NCBI GenBank assembly: GCA_025361585.1
Contig: JANYKK010000146.1
Span: forward strand, 1 to 40,722
Length of the DNA stretch: 40,722 bases
Reading direction: 5' to 3'
From: Methylobacter sp.
GTDB lineage: Bacteria > Pseudomonadota > Gammaproteobacteria > Methylococcales > Methylomonadaceae
Positions within the stretch are counted from its first letter, which is position 1. Each line of letters begins with the position of its first letter. The notes beneath the pieces were generated by a model. That model did no database searches, was not told where the DNA came from, and worked only from the letters and a program-made list of their open reading frames with translations. This document shows positions 16,238 to 26,616 of this stretch, one piece after another. Made by a program: the position numbers and the translations under genes.

Positions 16238-17686
16238 ATGCTCCTTCCTGGCTTTATTGGCCCCGGCTACACTCTGCAGTCGATAGTGGCTGACTGTCAG
16301 CGGTGCGTCAATTGGTATCCAGAAATGAACGAACTGAGGACCCAGGCAGACGGTGAACAGACTTCACTGATCCAGGTGCCCGGACTTCGTAAACTTGCTA
16401 CGATTGGGCAAGGTCCTATTCGTGGCGTGCATATGACTTCAGCTGGGAAGCTGGCAGTCGTTTCTGGTTCTGGCGTCTATCGTGTGAATCCCGACTATTC
16501 GTATTCTCTAGCGGGCAATCTACTGACCTTGACTGGCCTCGTCAGTATGGCAGATAATGGTTCGCAGCTTGTCATTGTAGATGGGCCATACGGGTATACG
16601 ATTTCGTTAGTCGACGGAACAATGCTACAGATTGGTGATGATGGATTTGCTGGCGGGACAGCTGTCGTGTTCCAGGATGGCTATTTCATCACCAATGCTC
16701 CCGGCACTGGCCAGTTTAACATTTCAGGTCTTTACAATGGGCAGGCATGGAATGGCCTAGATATGGGGGTCGCAGAAGGTTCCCCAGACAATCTGGTGGT
16801 GGCTGTTTCAAATCAGCGGCAACTCTGGCTTCTTGGTGCGGAAACTACAGAAGTTTGGTGGGATAGCGGTGACGCGAATTTCCCATTTACTCGCATTGAT
16901 GGTGCGTATATTGAATTCGGGTGCGCGGCGGCTCACACAGCAAAGAAGCTCAATAATTCTGTGGTCTGGTTGGGTGGCGGATCCAAGGCCAACGGAATTG
17001 TGTGGATGTCGCAAGGATTCGTCCCCCGGCGTCTCAGTAACCATGCTGTTGAGTATGCTATTTCGCAGGCTGGCGATCTTTCTACTGCATCTGCGTGGAC
17101 TTACCAAGATTCAGGCCACCAGTTCTACTGTTTGAATCTTCCTAGTGCGAGCACCACCTGGGTCTATGATACAGCCACTAATCAGTGGTCTGAGCGTGTT
17201 TACAACGGACGAATCGGGCTAGAACGCCATCGTGCTTCTTGCTATGCGTGGGCATTCAACACTCATGTCGTTGGTGACTACCAGAATGGGAATATCTACG
17301 CCCTTGATCGACAGAAAGCTACTGATGACGGCACGCCACTTATTCGTTTCCGAAGTGCCCCGCATCTTTCCGATGCTATGAATCGCGTGTTCTACAGCGA
17401 ATTTCAGCTTAGTATGTCGGCTGGTATCGGACTTGATGGGCTGGGCGTCGATGGAAATGGTCTGGGTGTTATTCCCCAGATTGGGTTGAGTTGGTCAGAT
17501 GACTATGGTCGCTCATGGTCTCCTGAACGTATGATGCCGGTTGGCGGAATTGGCGCCTTCAAGACTCGTCTTCTTTGGTGGAAGCTAGGCCAGTCACGAA
17601 ATCGTGTATTTCGCGTTAAACTTTCGGATCCTATAGTCGCCACTTTGCTGGCTGCAGATATAAAGATTCTGGCAGGCAAGTCATGA
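16238..17686 (+). CDS. P22 gp10-like packaged-DNA stabilization protein
   Basis: GPGYTLQSIVADCQRCVNWYPE N-terminus; synteny. Confidence 0.8.
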   Translation: MLLPGFIGPGYTLQSIVADCQRCVNWYPEMNELRTQADGEQTSLIQVPGLRKLATIGQGPIRGVHMTSAGKLAVVSGSGVYRVNPDYSYSLAGNLLTLTGLVSMADNGSQLVIVDGPYGYTISLVDGTMLQIGDDGFAGGTAVVFQDGYFITNAPGTGQFNISGLYNGQAWNGLDMGVAEGSPDNLVVAVSNQRQLWLLGAETTEVWWDSGDANFPFTRIDGAYIEFGCAAAHTAKKLNNSVVWLGGGSKANGIVWMSQGFVPRRLSNHAVEYAISQAGDLSTASAWTYQDSGHQFYCLNLPSASTTWVYDTATNQWSERVYNGRIGLERHRASCYAWAFNTHVVGDYQNGNIYALDRQKATDDGTPLIRFRSAPHLSDAMNRVFYSEFQLSMSAGIGLDGLGVDGNGLGVIPQIGLSWSDDYGRSWSPERMMPVGGIGAFKTRLLWWKLGQSRNRVFRVKLSDPIVATLLAADIKILAGKS

Positions 17687-18159
17687 AGCAGATTGTTAAA
17701 GTCGACTCTTCGGGTATCGGTGGCTGGGGCATGGTCCCTACCATTGATGGTGATTTAGCGACTGCTCAATCGCCAAATGCTAAAAATCCTTCTGTTACGC
17801 TACGGCATCAGAGCGATAATTCTAGTGCGCAGCAGACGCGTATCGCAGCTACAATCGGTGTGATTCCTCCCCTTAGTGCCTGCACTGATACTGAAGGCAA
17901 ACTTTCTCAGGGTCTATATCTCTGGCTGAGCAAGCTACCTGGGGTAATTCCTGGAACTGGCGCCGACGCTTTCTACATCTTTGATCAGCATGTTGCATCA
18001 ACTACATGGGTGATTACGCATACCCTGAACAAGTATCCTTCTGTAGCAGTAGTTGATTCATCCGGTAATATTGTCACTGGAAGTATCTCTTATCAAAGTC
18101 TTTCCCAACTCACTGTAGTATTCAACGCATCTTTCACAGGTAAGGCTTACCTGAATTAG
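17683..18159 (+). CDS. Tail/fiber-associated hypothetical protein
   Basis: C-terminal WVITHTLNKYPSVAVVDSSGNIVTGSISYQSLSQLTVVF fiber-like motif. Confidence 0.6.
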   Translation: MKQIVKVDSSGIGGWGMVPTIDGDLATAQSPNAKNPSVTLRHQSDNSSAQQTRIAATIGVIPPLSACTDTEGKLSQGLYLWLSKLPGVIPGTGADAFYIFDQHVASTTWVITHTLNKYPSVAVVDSSGNIVTGSISYQSLSQLTVVFNASFTGKAYLN

Positions 18160-18167
18160 GAGTAGAC

Positions 18168-19907
18168 ATGGCCGCTCAACTTTTCCTTGTTCATATTGAT
18201 CTGAACAAGAACGAAGTTCAGAATGCCGTGTTCCAGAATCTTGGAGCCGCTCCCGGAACGCCTACCAAGGGTCAGTTCTACTTCGATACTGTGGGTAATA
18301 AGCTGAATGTCTACAATGGAGCAACCTGGGATGTAATGGGTTCCGGCAGTGGGGCGGTCTCCAGTGTTCAGATCACGCAACCAGCCCTCGGATTTACTGT
18401 CACTCCTACGGGTGCCCAGGTCGGCGTAGTTGCGTTCACCTTCACTGCGACTACGGAGTTCTCTAATTCATTGGGGATGACGACTGCTGGCATCAAGGTG
18501 CGAACTGGTGGCGGCGCAGGAGCTGGAACTTACGCGACGCGGCAGATGCTAGCTGGCGTCGGCATGGCCGCCTGCACGAATCCAGCAGGCGTGGCCGGTG
18601 ATATCACGATCAATGCAGCGCAGGATATCTCTACTGCTGGATCGCCCACCTTCGTTAATCCGAGTGCTTCTAGTGCCCCGACTGTCGCAGCGCACCTTAC
18701 GCGAAAAGACTATGTAGATGGTCTTTTTCAGGGTATTTCCTGGAAGAATCTGGTGCGTGCTGCGACCACCGTAGCAGGAACTCTAGTCTCTAGTTTCGCC
18801 AATGGCAGCGTGATCGACGGCACCACACTTGCTACGAATGACCGAATTCTAATCAAGAATCAGGCTGCACCTGCTGAAAATGGTATCTACACTGTGAACG
18901 CTGCGGGTGCTCCGACACGGGCACTCGACATGGATGTATGGGCAGAAGTTCCCAATGCCTGCATGTTCGCCGCCATCGGCACCGCGAACATGGATACTTC
19001 GTGGGTCTGCACGAGTGATCCTGGTGGAACTCTTGGCACGACGGCCATCAACTTCGTGCAGTTGACTTCAGCTACTGGTCTCGTCAGTCTTACAAGTGGC
19101 GTTACTGGAATTCTACCGATTGCAAATGGTGGACTTGGAGTATCTAGCTGGTATGCGGTGCCGGGAATGCGGCGTGCGTCTGCCGTGGTCTGCACGGCTA
19201 CCAATGTAACGATCAGTGCTCCAGGTGCAACGCTCGACGGTTTTGCGATGAGCGCAGGACAGCGAGTTCTGCTAGTTTCGCAGACCACTTCCAGCCAGAA
19301 TGGACTCTGGATCTGGAATGGCGCTGCTTCTGCGATGACCCGTCCTGCAGATTATCCCGCTGGTGGAGCAACGCAGGCATACGATGGATTAGAGGTCTTC
19401 GTCAACAATGGAACGCTGCATCGTGGTGAGACTTGGATTGTGCTTGGCCCAGGCGGATCTTCTTACACGATCGATAGTAGCTCTGTTCCATGGACCGCTA
19501 CGAGTGTCAACATTGGAACTAACCGCCCGTTCGGTATTCTTGGATCTGTGTACGGTGGCTCGGGAGCAGACCTTTCCGCTGCCGTGCAGGGCGCGATCCC
19601 TTACTTTTCTGCTACTGGTGTTGAAGGTGCGTCTGCTGCTGGAACTGCTGGGCAGATGTTGCAGAGCGGCGGAACCGGCGCTCCAGTATTCAAAGCGTAT
19701 AAGTTCGCACAGAACAACGCCAATGCCGCGACTACGACAGTCACACACAATCTCGGAACCACGGATATTCAAGTTCAGATGTGGGAACTTGGCGGTTCTA
19801 AGCGAGCTGTGATCACTGAATTCGATATCGTAGACGCTAACAACATCACGGTCAATCACCCCGCTTCTCCGGCGGCTGGCACTTACCGAATCGTAGTCCT
19901 CGGGTAG
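18168..19907 (+). CDS. Tail fiber-like protein
   Basis: Repeated ENGIYTVNAAGAPTRALDMD / QNGLWIWNGAASAMTRPADYP modules. Confidence 0.65.
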   Translation: MAAQLFLVHIDLNKNEVQNAVFQNLGAAPGTPTKGQFYFDTVGNKLNVYNGATWDVMGSGSGAVSSVQITQPALGFTVTPTGAQVGVVAFTFTATTEFSNSLGMTTAGIKVRTGGGAGAGTYATRQMLAGVGMAACTNPAGVAGDITINAAQDISTAGSPTFVNPSASSAPTVAAHLTRKDYVDGLFQGISWKNLVRAATTVAGTLVSSFANGSVIDGTTLATNDRILIKNQAAPAENGIYTVNAAGAPTRALDMDVWAEVPNACMFAAIGTANMDTSWVCTSDPGGTLGTTAINFVQLTSATGLVSLTSGVTGILPIANGGLGVSSWYAVPGMRRASAVVCTATNVTISAPGATLDGFAMSAGQRVLLVSQTTSSQNGLWIWNGAASAMTRPADYPAGGATQAYDGLEVFVNNGTLHRGETWIVLGPGGSSYTIDSSSVPWTATSVNIGTNRPFGILGSVYGGSGADLSAAVQGAIPYFSATGVEGASAAGTAGQMLQSGGTGAPVFKAYKFAQNNANAATTTVTHNLGTTDIQVQMWELGGSKRAVITEFDIVDANNITVNHPASPAAGTYRIVVLG

Positions 19908-19909
19908 CT

Positions 19910-20773
19910 ATGAGTAACCCTTTCGCATCGCTATCTAACATCTATAACTCAGCTACCGCGCCTTCCGTGGCTGGGCTAGGTGATATCTACTACGATACGG
20001 CACTCGGGGCACTTCGAGTTTGCACGAATGCGGTCGGCCCAGTCTTCACCACTCTCGGTGCTTCTGGTGGGAATGCTGGTGGTTCAATCACATATGCGGC
20101 GGGTGCTTCGGGTAACTGGGTCTGCCCCACTGGAATCACGCATGTAACGGTCGTAATATGCGGTGGTGGCGGAGCGGGTTGCAAGAATGCGGTCCATGGG
20201 TGCGGCGGTGGGGCGGCAGGAACTATCGTAGCTGAATTGGCTGTTACGCCTGGAAATTCCTACGCGTATTCAGTCGGAACTGGTGGCGTTGGCGGAGTTG
20301 GTAACGGCCTGAATGGAGTAGTGTCAACATTCGGCATACTCACAGCAAGACAAGGACTTGGCGGCACGAATGCGACTGGAGGTAACGGAGGTAATGGGTC
20401 GGTTACAGGATCACCAACGCTATTGATAGGCGGCGGTGCTGGCGGATCTGCTGCGCAGGGTAACGACGGAATGGTTATTCACTATGGAAGCGCCACGATT
20501 CTTGGGGGCGGCGGCGGATCCTTTGCGAATCAGCTGGGTGGATCCGCTGGTGTCTCGACGGTTACTGCGTCTATTGACGGCTACGGTGTCCAGGGTGGCA
20601 TATCTAATGGAGCTACCGCTGGAAGTGGCGGTGGCTCAGCTCTCGCAAATGGCGCGAATGGTGTCATCGCTGCTGTCCCCGCCACTCCAGGATTCGGTGG
20701 TGGCGGTGGCGGAACGGCGACTGGTGCGACTGCAGGAAATGGCGGTCCTGGGACAATCTCACTTTACTGGTAG
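19910..20773 (+). CDS. Glycine-rich tail fiber/adhesin protein
   Basis: Long Gly-rich C-terminus (VTVVICGGGGAG...GGGGGTATGATAGNGGPG). Confidence 0.65.
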   Translation: MSNPFASLSNIYNSATAPSVAGLGDIYYDTALGALRVCTNAVGPVFTTLGASGGNAGGSITYAAGASGNWVCPTGITHVTVVICGGGGAGCKNAVHGCGGGAAGTIVAELAVTPGNSYAYSVGTGGVGGVGNGLNGVVSTFGILTARQGLGGTNATGGNGGNGSVTGSPTLLIGGGAGGSAAQGNDGMVIHYGSATILGGGGGSFANQLGGSAGVSTVTASIDGYGVQGGISNGATAGSGGGSALANGANGVIAAVPATPGFGGGGGGTATGATAGNGGPGTISLYW

Positions 20774-20778
20774 GATCT

Positions 20779-21636
20779 ATGACCAAAGACTTCAATCGCA
20801 TGCTTGTTGATCTCGGGCTTACCGAGGATCAGGTCTCTTCTGCTGCTGCGATCATTGAGGATCGGGTGCCCATGCCACCTGATGACTACAAATTCATCTA
20901 CACCAATTCACCTATTCATGGAATGGGCGTTTTCGCGTGTGCCGCCTATGCACAGAATGAGGTTGTGGGCGCTTGTCGTCTTGGCCTGAGCCGCACTCCA
21001 CTTGGGTATATGGTGAATCATTCCGATACTCCGAATATTGAGTCTGTGCCGATGGAGGACGGAAGTGGCTATATGCGGACTCTCCGGCCCATTTCTGAAG
21101 GAGAGGAACTTCTGGTTGACTATAGGCACGCTGTATCTCAGGCTGCAAAAGCTGAGTATACGATTGTCGCTAGCCAAGGTGTCCAGGATACCTTTAATTC
21201 GCTTGTAAAGTTGGCGGAGTCCGGTGCATCTAGAGAAGAACTACGTGTTGCGATTGATGGTGTGGAGCAAGAACTTCTTAAGATGCCCCAGGCCGACCAT
21301 GGACTTGACCATATGTTCACTGACGGCCTGTACATCCGCTTGGCGCGAATATTTCCCATGACGTTATTTACCACCCCGATTTACCGGGAAGAGTGTATAC
21401 TTACATTGCTTCGTGGACGCATCATAGTCATCACGGAAGATGGAATCACTGCTGTCGCGGCGCCTGCCTGGACGCTTACGAAACCAGCACTCAAGCGTGT
21501 GATATTTGCGCTAGATGATGTTCTCGCCCACACCGTCCACCCTAACCCTGATAATGAGCATGATATTGAGAAGTTGGAAGCTCGTATCTATGCTGCATCC
21601 TACAAAGATCTAGCAATCGAAGGGAGCCTACTATGA
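20779..21636 (+). CDS. SET-domain protein with C-terminal cupin-like domain
   Basis: SPIHGMGVFA...GYMVNHSDTPNIES...RPISEGEELLVDYR (SET motifs); REECILTLLRGRIIVITEDGITAVAAPAW...HTVHPNPDNEHDIEKLEARIYA (cupin-like). Confidence 0.7.
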   Translation: MTKDFNRMLVDLGLTEDQVSSAAAIIEDRVPMPPDDYKFIYTNSPIHGMGVFACAAYAQNEVVGACRLGLSRTPLGYMVNHSDTPNIESVPMEDGSGYMRTLRPISEGEELLVDYRHAVSQAAKAEYTIVASQGVQDTFNSLVKLAESGASREELRVAIDGVEQELLKMPQADHGLDHMFTDGLYIRLARIFPMTLFTTPIYREECILTLLRGRIIVITEDGITAVAAPAWTLTKPALKRVIFALDDVLAHTVHPNPDNEHDIEKLEARIYAASYKDLAIEGSLL

Positions 21637-22280
21637 GTGGATGGGTAGCTGGATCGGCAGCTCTCTACACTGTGTCATCGTTGGTGAAGGCCAATGCTGC
21701 GAAACAGGCGGCGGCTGGACAGGCGGCGGCTGGCGAAGCTGCGACTAGGCGATCTGATGCCCAGGCTGCGCAGAGTCGTGCAGATCAGATGCCTTGGATG
21801 AAGGCAGGTCAGACAGCAATCGGGCAGTTGAGCGATCTCACTAAGGCAGGCGGTGATCTTAACCGTCACTTCACTCTTGATGACTTTGTTAAGGATCCTG
21901 GATATGACTTCCGTATGTCAGAAGGCTCTAAAGCTATTGAACGATCTGCGGCGGCGCGTGGTGGAGTTCTGGGCGGCGGTACGCTCAAATCTCTGACGCA
22001 GTATAACCAGAACTTCGCCAGCAATGAATATGGAAATTCCTATTCTCGCTGGAACAATGATAACACGAATACTTTCAATCGGCTTGCTTCTATCGCTGGT
22101 GTCGGACAGACTGCCGCCAATGCGAATCAGCAGGGCGGGCAGTTTGCTACCAACCAGATGCAGGGAAATACCTGGGGGTCAGCGAATGCGATTGCGGCCG
22201 GTACTGTCGCTGCTGGACAGCAGTATGGGAACGCGATCAATTCCATCGGTAAGTGGGCGGGTTCTTACAGTAACGGATAG
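21633..22280 (+). CDS. DNA transfer/internal virion protein
   Basis: Ala/Gln-rich; LDDFVKDPGYDFRMSEGSKAIERSAAARGGVLGGGTLKSLTQYNQNFASNEY. Confidence 0.7.
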   Translation: MSGWVAGSAALYTVSSLVKANAAKQAAAGQAAAGEAATRRSDAQAAQSRADQMPWMKAGQTAIGQLSDLTKAGGDLNRHFTLDDFVKDPGYDFRMSEGSKAIERSAAARGGVLGGGTLKSLTQYNQNFASNEYGNSYSRWNNDNTNTFNRLASIAGVGQTAANANQQGGQFATNQMQGNTWGSANAIAAGTVAAGQQYGNAINSIGKWAGSYSNG

Positions 22281-22300
22281 GCGGCTTCTTAGGAGATCAT

Positions 22301-23851
22301 ATGTCGGATCTAGCTGATCTGAGTATGTATGGCCCGATGATTCGGGATACGGCGCATACACAGACTCCAGAAGAAGCACAGATGGAGCAGCTTCAGCTCC
22401 AGCATGTCGCGATGCAGAATAAGGTGCTGAGTTCTCAGGCTGATGATTCTACAGCATTGAAGACTGCTGCACGAACTGTTCAGGCCAAGGCCCTCGCTGA
22501 AGGGCGCACGCCAGATCCATCTGAGTATGAAGATGCGTTTCGTGCTATCGGCACTCCATCTGGATTTAAGGCCGCCCATGAATCTGTGCAGGCCAGGTCT
22601 CAGTCTGCTAAGGCCCAGCGAGACGCTGGTATTGCACAGGTCACACTGGATAAAGCGCATAATGATGAAGCAAGCCGCGTGACTGGGGGCATTCTTGCGC
22701 TCCCTCCTGAACAGCGTGCGGCTGCATGGCCGAATGCTCTGCAGGAATTCGCTAAGATCAGTCCTGAGAAGGCTCAGTCTGTTGGCGAGAAATATCCTCA
22801 GTATCCTGGTGATGACGTTGTTTCTCAGATGCATCAGTTCACTCTGTCAGAACAGAATCGGCTGGCGTTGTCTCAGCAGGCCCAGTTGAAGACTCATCAA
22901 GATGCAGATCTTGCAGAGCGAACTGCCTACCATAAGGAAGATCTGCGTATTAAGGAACTAGCGGCAAGGAAGCCGACGACTTTCCAACTTCAGCAGAGTG
23001 CCCTTAATCTTCCGGCTAACTTCGATCCTTCTGTAGCTTTGTCGAATGCTGCTGCTGAAGCCACAGCTCACCGAATTGGTAGCTGGGAAGCCAACCCTCC
23101 GCCTGAGAATATTCGCACCCCATTGTCTCAGATGGAAGTTGCGCGAGCTCAGTGGTTGGGGCAGAATCAGTATGGGCATCCTGAAGGCCTCCCAGGTGTG
23201 GCTGATATCGCTGATACTGTTAAGAATCGCCCTGCCTATGGGCCGACTGGACAGGTGGGGCAGCAGATCACCGCAGGCGGAACTGCTGTGAAGCACCTGA
23301 ATTCTCTTGAGAAGTTGGGAACCGCGCTTCAGAATGGCGACAATACCGCGATCAATGATATTGGCAATCGCTATGCCAAACTCACTGGCCAACCTGCCCC
23401 CACGAATTTCCAGTCTACTCTGAACTTGGTAGTTCCTGAAGTGCTGCGAGCCGCGAAGGGCGCAGGTGTTCTGAATGAAGCAGAAGAAAAGCGTTTCATG
23501 GACCAGATTAGTTCGTCTAGTAGCCCTGACCAGATTAAGGGCTTTGCGAACGAAATGATCCATCGTATTGGTGAACGTTTCAATTCTCTCCAGCCTGGAT
23601 ATGCTCGCTACAATCGAAATCATAATCTTTCTGAACGTTTGGATCCTGAAGCAATGAAGCTCTTTGACAAAGCGGGGATTAGCTTTGGGGCCAACGGTGC
23701 CGGGGGCGGTTCTGGAGGTCCAGGAGCCTCGCCTGCCTCACCTGGGGCACCTTCCTACAAGGGCGTTACTATGCCCTCGGTAAAGTTTAATTCACTCAGT
23801 GCTGCCGCCCAGAAAGCCTTTAAGGACGGCGGCGGAGAGGTCGCACAATGA
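22301..23851 (+). CDS. Putative ejection/internal virion protein
   Basis: 516-aa Gln/Ala-rich ORF in ejection-protein position. Confidence 0.6.
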   Translation: MSDLADLSMYGPMIRDTAHTQTPEEAQMEQLQLQHVAMQNKVLSSQADDSTALKTAARTVQAKALAEGRTPDPSEYEDAFRAIGTPSGFKAAHESVQARSQSAKAQRDAGIAQVTLDKAHNDEASRVTGGILALPPEQRAAAWPNALQEFAKISPEKAQSVGEKYPQYPGDDVVSQMHQFTLSEQNRLALSQQAQLKTHQDADLAERTAYHKEDLRIKELAARKPTTFQLQQSALNLPANFDPSVALSNAAAEATAHRIGSWEANPPPENIRTPLSQMEVARAQWLGQNQYGHPEGLPGVADIADTVKNRPAYGPTGQVGQQITAGGTAVKHLNSLEKLGTALQNGDNTAINDIGNRYAKLTGQPAPTNFQSTLNLVVPEVLRAAKGAGVLNEAEEKRFMDQISSSSSPDQIKGFANEMIHRIGERFNSLQPGYARYNRNHNLSERLDPEAMKLFDKAGISFGANGAGGGSGGPGASPASPGAPSYKGVTMPSVKFNSLSAAAQKAFKDGGGEVAQ

Positions 23852-26616
23852 GTCCTGTGACGGCAGATCCCCATGCCGAAATCGCAGCCGCCCTGACTCC
23901 CCAGGACGAAATAAAGAATGCTCTTGGGGATGGGGCGCATGACGAAATTGCTTCGATGCTTAAATCTAAGAAGACTTGGCAGGATGAGGTTACGCCTGTC
24001 AAACTTCCTAATGGAATTCAGACTGTAATGCGCCCTGACGGATACGTTTGGTTGGATGACAGCAAGGTTGCTCCTGGCGAAAAGAAACAGATTGATGGCC
24101 CTGGCTGGCATACTCCGAATCTCTGGGGTGGGTGGAAGCGTGGACCTTCGGCGCCTGACCAGTTTACTCCTAGCGATGAAAATGGACAGAAACGCCCACA
24201 GGATATGGGCGATGCTGAGATCGCTACGCGACTTCTTGGTCTGACACCTGAGCAGTATCTCCACATGTCTAACTCGGCGCTTTATCGCCCAGGAGATTTT
24301 AGGAGGATGTTGGCGCTGGACGGCCCCAACGCAAATCCCACCATTCAAGGAATTGAACAACCTGCTAAGAGTCTTTACAATGGGGCTCTCACAGGCGCGA
24401 ATGCTTTCCTTGGACTGGCGCAGAAACCAGGAACTTGGATGGGCGATAGTTCAGCTGAAGATCATTCGATTGCTACGGGTCGGCTGCTCAAACTAATCCA
24501 GAATATGAACCAGGGCCGCAATCCTCAGCAGGGTGGCTTCGATCCTCTCCATATGATCGGCCAGTATGGATCACTTAATCCTGGGACTACTACTGCTAAG
24601 ACAGTAGATCAAGCTCTCGCAAAGGAAGCACCTGAGGCTGTCGCTGGGTTGACTGGTAAGTTGATTCGCGGTGGCGAGGCTGCTCCCGGCGTTGTCCGTG
24701 ATACATTTCTCCGAACGCAGGGCGACGTCAAAGATCGTGCGACTGCTGCCGGAGCTGCCGGAGTGATGACGCCTGCCTTCAGTGCTACTGGTGATTACAT
24801 CGGTACAGGCGTTCAGAAGTTGATTAATCTAGGGAAAGGTATCTGGCACTCCGCCACACAAACTCCGCAGAGTCCACTTCCTGGAGTTGCTGGTGAGGTT
24901 CAGGCATTAGCTGACCAGCATGGTGTCAACGTCCAATCTCACAACTTGGTTAATGATCCTGCTTCTGAGGTTAAATCTCTGGGGGAGCTCACCTCAGCCG
25001 CCCCGATTGGTGGTCTTGGCAAGACTAACACCGCGCAACAGAAGGAAGCTCAGATTGCTGCGAATAACTTTGTCAGCCAACTCAAGGATAAGATGAAGGG
25101 CCTTGGGTATGAGAATATGAACGCACTGAAAGCTGCCGCCGCCGCGAAAGATCCCAGGGCAGTCGCTCTTCTTAAGATGGCTGACGAGGCTGGGAATAAT
25201 CTTCCAGAAGTCATACAGGCCAACGGTAATATCAACCTGTGGGCAAATCAGCGAAAGGTTGACCATGCCTTTGATCGTGCAAGGAGCCTAGATACCGGAG
25301 CCGTAGGGGCGCCAGAAGATGTAGCTCCGATGACGGCAAAGGTGGATGAACTTCTTGCTAGGCAGGAAGCTCTTGGTGAAGCGAACCAGAATAAGCCACT
25401 GGTTGAGTATCTTAAGAAAGTAAAGCGGGATCTCAGTGGCCGCGCTCCGGTTGAAGGCGCGGCGCCTATCCAGGGTGATGGCGTCCAGGCCAACGGCTCT
25501 GGAGATTCTGCGGCATCCGTAGAAGCTATCAATCGCGCGGCCCAAGAGCAGGCTCTTGGGCGAACGCGAGCGCTGGTCAATCTCCGCACCGGGCAGGTCA
25601 CCCGCATAGATTCCAATGTGGATTCAGTGGATATGCTGGCTCCTCCCAACACTGCAATCATGCAGAAAGGTGTGGGCAAAGATCCTAATGCCTGGGTCAT
25701 CTTAGATCATAACTCTAAGATGCCGCAACATGAAGTTGATGCCGCGATGCCTCGCGTTCAGGCTCAGTTGTCTCAGTGGGAGAAGACGCAACCTCCTCCC
25801 CCTACCCCAGAAGCCGCTAGTAAATTCCAGCCGACCTACTCTGCGCTTGCTGATTACCGTAAGGGTATCCAGTCTAAGCGGCAGAATATCGGAAAGCCAG
25901 GAAGTGAACTTACTGGTGATGATGCTACCGGCGCATTGAGAGAATTACAGGGCGCGACTGAAGATTCTATGCGGAGTGTCGGCGAACTCAGTCCTGGTGT
26001 CGCCAAGGCCGATCGGTATGCCCGTGATCTGCATAAAGAACTGGTTGTGCCGTTTAAGAATCGGGCTCTTGTGAAATCAATGACAACGGACACTCCAGAT
26101 GTCATGGCTGCAAAATTCAACAATATGTCTCCTGATCAAATTCAGGAGATTCTACCTGCGCTTGGCGAGAAAGGAAAGGCCGCGGTCCGAGCTTCCATGG
26201 TTGAACGTGGTGTTCAGCAATCAATGGATCGCACTCGTCCTGATGACTACCAATTCCAGCCACTGGTTTTCGCAGCTAAGATGAAAGACCCTAAGTTTGC
26301 TGAATCTCTCGGGCTCACAGTTCCCAAGGGTGGTGAAGATAAGTGGGCGCTCGATGGATTGACCAATCTTATGAGTCATTTGGATGACGCTGGTAAAGTC
26401 GCATCTACCAAAGGTGCGTTCACTTTGACACAGCGTATGCTGGGAGAACCTAGTGTCGCTATGAAGTGGCTCCTCACTACGAAACCGGGTAAGCAATTTC
26501 TTCTGCAAGCATCTGACTTGAAAGCTGGCTCTCCTGAACTGGCAGCGATAGTCGAGAAAATCAATCACGCAATACCGGCTCAGGCTGGTGCCCAGACTAC
26601 GGAGGCAGTGAAATGA
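23848..26616 (+). CDS. Putative large ejection/internal virion protein
   Basis: 922-aa ORF overlapping its neighbour by ATGA; synteny with ejection proteins. Confidence 0.6.
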   Translation: MSPVTADPHAEIAAALTPQDEIKNALGDGAHDEIASMLKSKKTWQDEVTPVKLPNGIQTVMRPDGYVWLDDSKVAPGEKKQIDGPGWHTPNLWGGWKRGPSAPDQFTPSDENGQKRPQDMGDAEIATRLLGLTPEQYLHMSNSALYRPGDFRRMLALDGPNANPTIQGIEQPAKSLYNGALTGANAFLGLAQKPGTWMGDSSAEDHSIATGRLLKLIQNMNQGRNPQQGGFDPLHMIGQYGSLNPGTTTAKTVDQALAKEAPEAVAGLTGKLIRGGEAAPGVVRDTFLRTQGDVKDRATAAGAAGVMTPAFSATGDYIGTGVQKLINLGKGIWHSATQTPQSPLPGVAGEVQALADQHGVNVQSHNLVNDPASEVKSLGELTSAAPIGGLGKTNTAQQKEAQIAANNFVSQLKDKMKGLGYENMNALKAAAAAKDPRAVALLKMADEAGNNLPEVIQANGNINLWANQRKVDHAFDRARSLDTGAVGAPEDVAPMTAKVDELLARQEALGEANQNKPLVEYLKKVKRDLSGRAPVEGAAPIQGDGVQANGSGDSAASVEAINRAAQEQALGRTRALVNLRTGQVTRIDSNVDSVDMLAPPNTAIMQKGVGKDPNAWVILDHNSKMPQHEVDAAMPRVQAQLSQWEKTQPPPPTPEAASKFQPTYSALADYRKGIQSKRQNIGKPGSELTGDDATGALRELQGATEDSMRSVGELSPGVAKADRYARDLHKELVVPFKNRALVKSMTTDTPDVMAAKFNNMSPDQIQEILPALGEKGKAAVRASMVERGVQQSMDRTRPDDYQFQPLVFAAKMKDPKFAESLGLTVPKGGEDKWALDGLTNLMSHLDDAGKVASTKGAFTLTQRMLGEPSVAMKWLLTTKPGKQFLLQASDLKAGSPELAAIVEKINHAIPAQAGAQTTEAVK

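Noticed and set aside
22958-23623. Minus-strand 221-aa ORF opposite the ejection protein gene
   Set aside because: Antisense ORF in a densely packed rightward late operon; no domain recognised.
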